Source: Luscinia megarhynchos
Lineage: Eukaryota; Chordata; Aves; Passeriformes; Turdidae
Length of the DNA: 64,000 nt
Assembly (NCBI GenBank): GCA_034336665.1
Contig: CM067592.1
Span: 44,607,761 to 44,671,760, forward strand
Reading direction: 5' to 3'
Part shown: piece by piece, positions 58,901-64,000 of the stretch
Layout: each line of letters opens with the position of its first letter
Position numbering within the stretch: the stretch's first letter is position 1
The notes under the pieces: model-generated
Told to the model about the DNA's origin: nothing
What the model saw: only the letters and a program-made list of their open reading frames with translations
Database searches by the model: none
Position numbers and translations under genes: made by a program

Positions 58901-61532
58901 ATGAAGCACATCTCAGCTCAGCTGCAGTCCGACTTGTGTGTATATGAATTTTCCAAGACATTTTGAATAAACTCTCTTTAAAGTCCACCACTACTTTGTA
59001 GAAGAGAAGAAGAAGCCTATTACTTTTAACTCTATCAAGCATGCCTATGCTAAATAATTCCCATCTCTTAAAATGTGGTGGCAGTGCTCACCTTTGCAGA
59101 AAAACAATTCTTCCTAGAAAGTCTCTGTAGGTGATCATCATGAGGTTTGGTAAGTGCTTTGCACAGATTCCTCTCCTCTCTCATCCTGGGGATGGAATAT
59201 ATTTCTCCAGGGCAAGAATGCAGGATTATAGCTGGCAAAGTAAAGTACAAGCTGAGCTGCCCACAGGCTTTGAGTGCACTAACAGCACTGTGGCAGCTAC
59301 CTGATGGCTTTTCAAATCAACAGGCTTTCTAGACAGACTGGAAGTGGGGTCACAGTCAGGGGTGGACTGTTGTGAAATGTTACAGGAGGGAGGACTGACA
59401 TTTAGAGAGCACTTAAACTAATGGCTTTTTGTATGATATGCCTCCTCCTGGTTTACATTCTGGGGGAATGTCCATGCTCCTGCTTTCAAAAGTCAATTTT
59501 CTTGAGCTAACTGTGCGTTCTGCAGAGCACATCCTAGTCCAGGGAGTGCAAAAAAAGATGAATTTAGTGCAATGTGCTGTTTGATGACTTCTGTTCATCC
59601 TGGTCAGCCTAGCTTTTCTCTTAACAATTTTGTAAAACTTCCCTGATCCAGCCATGCTTTTTATGTGCAGTCTGTGGGCATGAAGGTACTTCAATAGATT
59701 TGGGTCACTGATTACAGTATTGGACAAAATGGGGACAGGACAAGCAAAGCTTTCATGGTCTGCTTGGCAGTAAGTTTGGAAGTACTTAGGTAAAGCTGAC
59801 CTTTTCCAGATTTGCAGTAGAAACAGACTGTGAGTCTAAGTCAGGTTAGTCCTGGAGGTCTGGATCATTTTGGGGCTCATTCCAGGCTTTCATCAGCTTT
59901 CTGGAACATAACCTAAAGCTCCTCTTTGCAGGACAATTTTTCAACTGCTTGACACCAGAGGGAACCAGCAGTGTATGCAGAATGTTATATGCTGACATAA
60001 TGAAATATTTCAAGGGCACCTCAGATGGCTGGGCTGGTTATAAATAGTACTGGAGGAAAGCTGCATGAGAGTCACATAAACCACTCCTAAAAATCTCTGC
60101 AGGGAGGTATTTTTAAAACCCACCCACTGCAGTTTCATTAGCACCACCTGTCTTAGATTTGGAGAAAGACAGAGATTATGTTCTCCAAATATTTGTGGTA
60201 CCCTAAAAAGCAATGCATGCAAGTGATTAAATATTCATAGTGTCCCTTCATATTCAAATGTTTCTTTTTTTAAGTCCGCAGTTGACCATCACCTGCTTTA
60301 GAGAGACATGTGAGGACTGCAGGATTCTGTGAGATTTCATAGCCAATATCTGAAGTAAATTAACTGTTGGCCCTAAGAAACTTTTAGTTGAGATGTCTGC
60401 AATAAACTCAGCTATGGGAAACAAGCAGAAATTCCCGTGTATTTCATAGTTGCAAATTTTGTTTAACTTTCCAAAGGAATATTTAAAATTATGAGAAGAT
60501 AGTAGAAAAATTCAGGTAAAATTCAGGGGGCTAATCGAGTAATACATTAGCTTTTTAATGAGTAGAAATTCTCCCATCTGTCCTAGGGAGCTAGCAGGGG
60601 ACATTTGAAGCATACTGTAGCTTGGTGGCTGCTCTGCAGATTTAGTTAGGAGGAGGAAATGGAAGATTTGAGACCAGTCAGACAGGTCTCAAAACAGTTA
60701 CTGGAATTTTCCTCAAGGTATGAACAAACTTTATCAGACTTCCTCCTGCTTCAACCACACTTACTTTCAGACCTAGGACTTCAGCCTGTTACAGTAATGC
60801 AAGGCAATTCCTGGAGAGATTTCTTTCTACAGCATGTCTAGCCCATATCCCAGCTTTTCCCTTAAGTGAAGAGCTGCAGTGGTTGAGTTAAACCAGGAAG
60901 TGGCACTGTTTGAAAGGAATGAGAAGTCAGCCTGCTCTGCAGCTCCCATAAAGGCCAATTCACAAGGAGACAGATAATCGGGTGGGACACTGGGACGGAG
61001 TGTTTGACCCAACCACCAAGGCTGTGAGTAACCTTCATGTGTCTCTACATCCACCCTGAGCCCTCTGTGGGGGTCACCTCTATTCAAGATTTAGCAAAGA
61101 CATGTAATGACAGAAATAAAGAATCACTGGTTTCTTCACTGCCTGCCCTTCAGACCCTCTACCAGAACACAGATAATTCAGCAGGTTCTGTCTTGCAGTG
61201 CTATGTCTTTTAATGTTTTAGAAGGTACAACACAGAGAAGAGAAGACATGCAAGCCCAGGTTGTTCTCTTAAGGCCTCAGATCTCTTTTGGAAAGCCTTT
61301 CTTCTTTGGGGAAAAAAAAATCAGAAATGATACTGAGAGACTGACACCTGCAAAATTAAAGATGTGTGACATGTTTTGCATGGTGATCTGGTGGTGCTGC
61401 TGTTCGGTACTATTACCTGTGAGACAAAAGAAAGCACTTGAAAATTTTCAAGGCATAGGACACTGACTTAACTCTTAGAAGCTGTGATTCTTTCTGAGAG
61501 AGAGAGGCAGAGTCTCTCTGCCCCAGGGACCA
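55982..61532. other. Downstream region, no recognised gene
   Basis: Apart from the 43-bp repeat copy I can name no element. Stretches near 58300-58960 and 60600-61090 are richer in G/C and look like old retroelement sequence, but no termini are visible. Open frames of up to 118 codons, including 56473-56829 (+) and 60827-61087 (-), show no known domain. Confidence 0.45.
56508..56550 (+). repeat. 43-bp dispersed repeat, copy 2
   Basis: It is the second copy of the segment at 53799-53841, in the same orientation, 2.7 kb away. The flanks are only loosely similar. Confidence 0.85.
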
Positions 61533-61538
61533 TTTATT
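61533..61538 (-). terminator. Minus-strand poly(A) signal downstream of the candidate exon
   Basis: TTTATT on the + strand is AATAAA on the - strand, 297 nt past the stop of the 61835-62036 frame. The hexamer alone is common in AT-rich DNA. Confidence 0.3.
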
Positions 61539-61834
61539 TCACAGCTTCTCCTCTTGAGGGCCACTGACGTAAACCTTAGCATTTCCCAAAATGATCAAAC
61601 ACCAAATAGTCATGTCCATAGCAGCCTCTGTGCACTGCCTACTTGATCTCTTCCTGCAGCTTGATCTCAAAGAGCTGATACAAGACTGCTAGAAGGAAGA
61701 CACCAGCAGCCATTTTGTAGCATTAGAACTTTGGAGTCACCAGCTGTATTTCTCCAAGACTAAATTTAAAGCAGCAATTTTTGGAAGTCATCAAAGTTCT
61801 TTATATTGTAGAAGAAATGTCCTTTTTCCTTTCC

Positions 61835-62036
61835 TCATCTTGCCTTGTCTTTTGAACAACTATGCTCCAGGTAATGCCACGCTTTAATAAACTGACTGAC
61901 AAGCATCTCCTCTAGGTTTTCAGAAGGAAACAGTTCCTTGATTCGAGTGGCTGTGCAGTTGCCTGGCAGCATGGAGCCATCATATTCCAATGTCACCTTG
62001 CAGAGCTCCAGGGCCTGGCCAGTGGGCAGGTGTAGG
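61835..62036 (-). CDS. Candidate terminal coding exon of an unidentified convergent gene (or a decayed gene copy)
   Basis: On the - strand a TTTTTCTCAGTTTTTCTCCAG acceptor-like tract ends at 62037. From there one frame runs 66 codons to TGA at 61835-61837. It includes LELCKVTLEYDGSMLPGNC and the segments TRIKELFPSENLEEML and FIKAWHYLEHSCSKDKAR. The composition looks like a real protein. An AATAAA on the same strand (61533-61538) lies about 300 nt after the stop, as for a last exon. I do not recognise the family, and it is not complexin, the convergent neighbour I would expect from human gene order. No upstream exon was identified in the window. Confidence 0.35.
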
Positions 62037-62984
62037 CTGGAGAAAAACTGAGAAAAACTCCTCCTCTGCCATTGCAGAGATTTGCATCCTCATTCCATGT
62101 GGACTATTTGTGTTTTTCACACTGTGGCTGCAAAGATTTAAGGGTGCATCAGTCAGAGCTAACAGAAGTGACCTGGGAGATGAGTATGTGCACGGACACT
62201 GCTGATAGATTTCTCCCATGACCTGTCCACACTGGTTAGCATTGCTCTAGAGGTATGTAGAAGTGGAAATTAAAGCATTCCTAAAGACTGAGATATTGTC
62301 ATGTACAGCTTTTTCTTATCTTGGTTTCTAGGTAATTTCATTCATTCAAATTTGCTGTAGTATTGTCATGGGTTATTTGAACAAAAAATTGTGTTAGATT
62401 TCTTTTAGAGAGGCAGACGAAGCAGCTAGCTCACCACCCAAACACTTTCAGTGTTAATATTTCTTCTGCATTCCTCGACCTGCCAATATAAACTGCTACT
62501 GAGGATCTCCTAGCAGAGCTGTAGTAGTAAACATATAATTCTTTTGGCAGTCTGTAGCTGTTTTATAAATTTAGACAAACTAAAATATATAAGCATTTTT
62601 AGTAATATATTGAGGTTTCAAAAAAAAAAAAATCCATCCATTTTGGATCACTTTTTTTACTAAATAAAACATCTTTTGTTAAAGGTAGTTCAAAAGAGAA
62701 AGTAAATTATTTAGTTTTATAAAAAATCTTCAATGTTTCTTTCTAGATATCCATATCTTACAGTTCTTATGAGAATATTCATGTCTTCTCTTGGGAAAGT
62801 ACTGTATTTAATTAAATTCACCTATAATGATAATGCAGTGACTCACATTTAACTTTTCACTCCCATAAACCTGCTTTGGGTGATGCATTTTCAGTGCACA
62901 AGGCTTTTAAAACTTCTGGTCCAGGCATATTTTTACACAGGAATTGCTGTATCTGGTTCTGGGGAAACCCGTAGTTCCAGACTT
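62037..62984. other. Intergenic or intron of the candidate minus-strand gene
   Basis: No further exon or repeat is recognised. The sequence is AT-rich with an A run near 62619-62631. Confidence 0.5.
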
Positions 62985-63440
62985 TCCCTTCAAAGCTGGA
63001 ACAGGACTCACGAGGCTCCTCCCTCTGGAGCGAGACCAGGGCTGGTGAAGGGTCTGAACCAGAAGCCTTATGAGGAGAATCTGAGGCAGCTGTGTGTGTT
63101 TTCCCTGGAGAAACACATCTAAAACTCAGGGGTGACCTTATCACTCTCTACAGCACCCTGAAAAGAGGCTGTAGCCAGGTGGGGACCAGCCTCTTCTCTC
63201 AGGCAACAAGTGACAGGACAAGAGGACAGTCTTGAGTTGGACCTTAGCAGTTCCTTCACAGAAAGGGTGATTAGACATTGGAATGGGCTGTCCAGGGAGG
63301 TGGTGTAGTCACTGTCCCTGGAGATGTTTAAGCTAAAACTGGACACGGCACTTAGTCAAATGAGTCTTGATTGGTCAAAAGGTTTGGCTTGATGATCTCA
63401 GAGGTTCTTTTCCAGCCTAATAAAATCTGTGATTCTGTGC
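62985..63440 (+). mobile_element. CR1 LINE 3' end, sense, with terminal repeats
   Basis: The CR1 3' region appears in order: GGGCTGGTGAAGGGTCTG, CCTTATGAGGAGAATCTGAG, AGGGGTGACCTTATCACTC, GGAATGGGCTGTCCAGGG and GGCTTGATGATCTCAGAGG. It ends in CTGTGATTCTGTG at about 63430-63438, the CR1 terminal repeat type. It is 5'-truncated. Open frames across it on both strands are not genes. Confidence 0.92.
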
Positions 63441-64000
63441 CTACATTGCATCACCTGTCCCAAATGATCTCATTGGGCCATCATAAAATTTACCTTTGAA
63501 AAATCAAGGTGCTTTCTTGGAATTTTGACCAGCCAGACTAGTCCCTTCCCAGTGTGAGGAGCGAGGCAGGGGCCTGCTGACAGGGAGGGTGGAGGCTCTG
63601 TGAGAGCAGCTGGCTGCTCTGGCTGCCCTTGGTCAATGCTACGAGCCAGTCCAGCTGGCAGGGTTACCCAAAGCACATTAGCAAAACTACTTTGGCACCG
63701 ATCGATGACTTTATCCCTCACTTAAATTCCATTACTTAATTTTGGAGGCCGCAGCCTGAAAGTCAAACTGCAGTAATGTAATTTGGGTGGATAATAAAAA
63801 AGGAAAAAAGCAAAACCACTCTTACAAATAGTCAAGAAGCATGTATTTCGTGTAATGCTATGGTATATGCTACAATATCTCTTAATTCAATGCAGAATAA
63901 AGTTTTTTAATCTAGGTTTATTTTCCTGCAAAGTTGTTGTGCATTCACCCTATTTGAGGTGCAAGCCATTGTCTTATTGCGTTATTAATGCAGAATATGT
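63441..64000. other. Window end, nothing recognised
   Basis: A slightly GC-richer part (63540-63680) is followed by AT-rich sequence. No exon of a next gene is identified. Confidence 0.5.

Noticed and set aside
62857..63346. Minus-strand frames of 69-95 codons
   Set aside because: They are antisense readings of the CR1 3' end at 62985-63440.
52000..64000. CPLX1 exons expected downstream and convergent to PCGF3 from human synteny
   Set aside because: No complexin central-helix or C-terminal sequence is found on either strand. The gene, if present, lies beyond the window.

Overview
The window is vertebrate nuclear DNA and almost certainly avian, probably from a passerine. It is AT-rich, with one widely spaced spliced gene, many CR1 LINE fragments in both orientations, several endogenous-retrovirus LTRs of types I associate with songbird genomes, and no Alu- or B1-like SINEs. 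Nothing in it is bacterial. The organism call is inferred from the repeats and from near-identity of the gene product to the vertebrate family; no species can be named.

The one confident gene is PCGF3 (Polycomb group RING finger 3) on the + strand. Eight coding exons lie between 28846 and 45807. Their splice sites are all GT-AG, the phases are consistent, and they join into a 242-codon frame plus stop (729 nt). The protein has an N-terminal C3HC4 RING, an acidic linker and a C-terminal RAWUL domain, as expected for the PCGF subunit of the variant PRC1.3 complex.

Layout. 1-28836 is inferred to be 5' noncoding intron of PCGF3, with candidate untranslated exons (best at 564-606 and 21557-21599), a deleted ERVL-type provirus (about 6948-8545) and CR1 pieces near 16.8-17.8, 22.7-22.9 and 24.2-24.5 kb. 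28837-45807 holds the coding exons. Its introns carry CR1 copies at 29.9, 33.0-33.8 and 35.5-36.8 kb. They also carry a GC-rich LTR with a 63-bp minisatellite and CTCF-like motifs (30357 to about 31518), and a solo LTR with a perfect 6-bp target duplication (44901-45225). 45808 to about 51.2 kb is the 3' UTR or its extension, with several AATAAA signals and no recognisable transposon. 51.2-64.0 kb is downstream sequence with LTRs (52773 onward; 55266-55976), a duplicated 43-bp segment, a CR1 3' end near 63.0-63.4 kb, and a possible terminal exon of an unidentified convergent gene on the - strand (61835-62036, with a poly(A) signal at 61533-61538).

I found no CRISPR array, tRNA, rRNA or prokaryote-style operon. 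Most long open frames here are chance frames or lie in repeats. I see no clear undescribed system. The best leads are the unidentified minus-strand exon, the regenerated splice donor at the PCGF3 exon 5/6 junction, the possible uORF overlapping the PCGF3 start, and the minisatellite/CTCF-like LTR.
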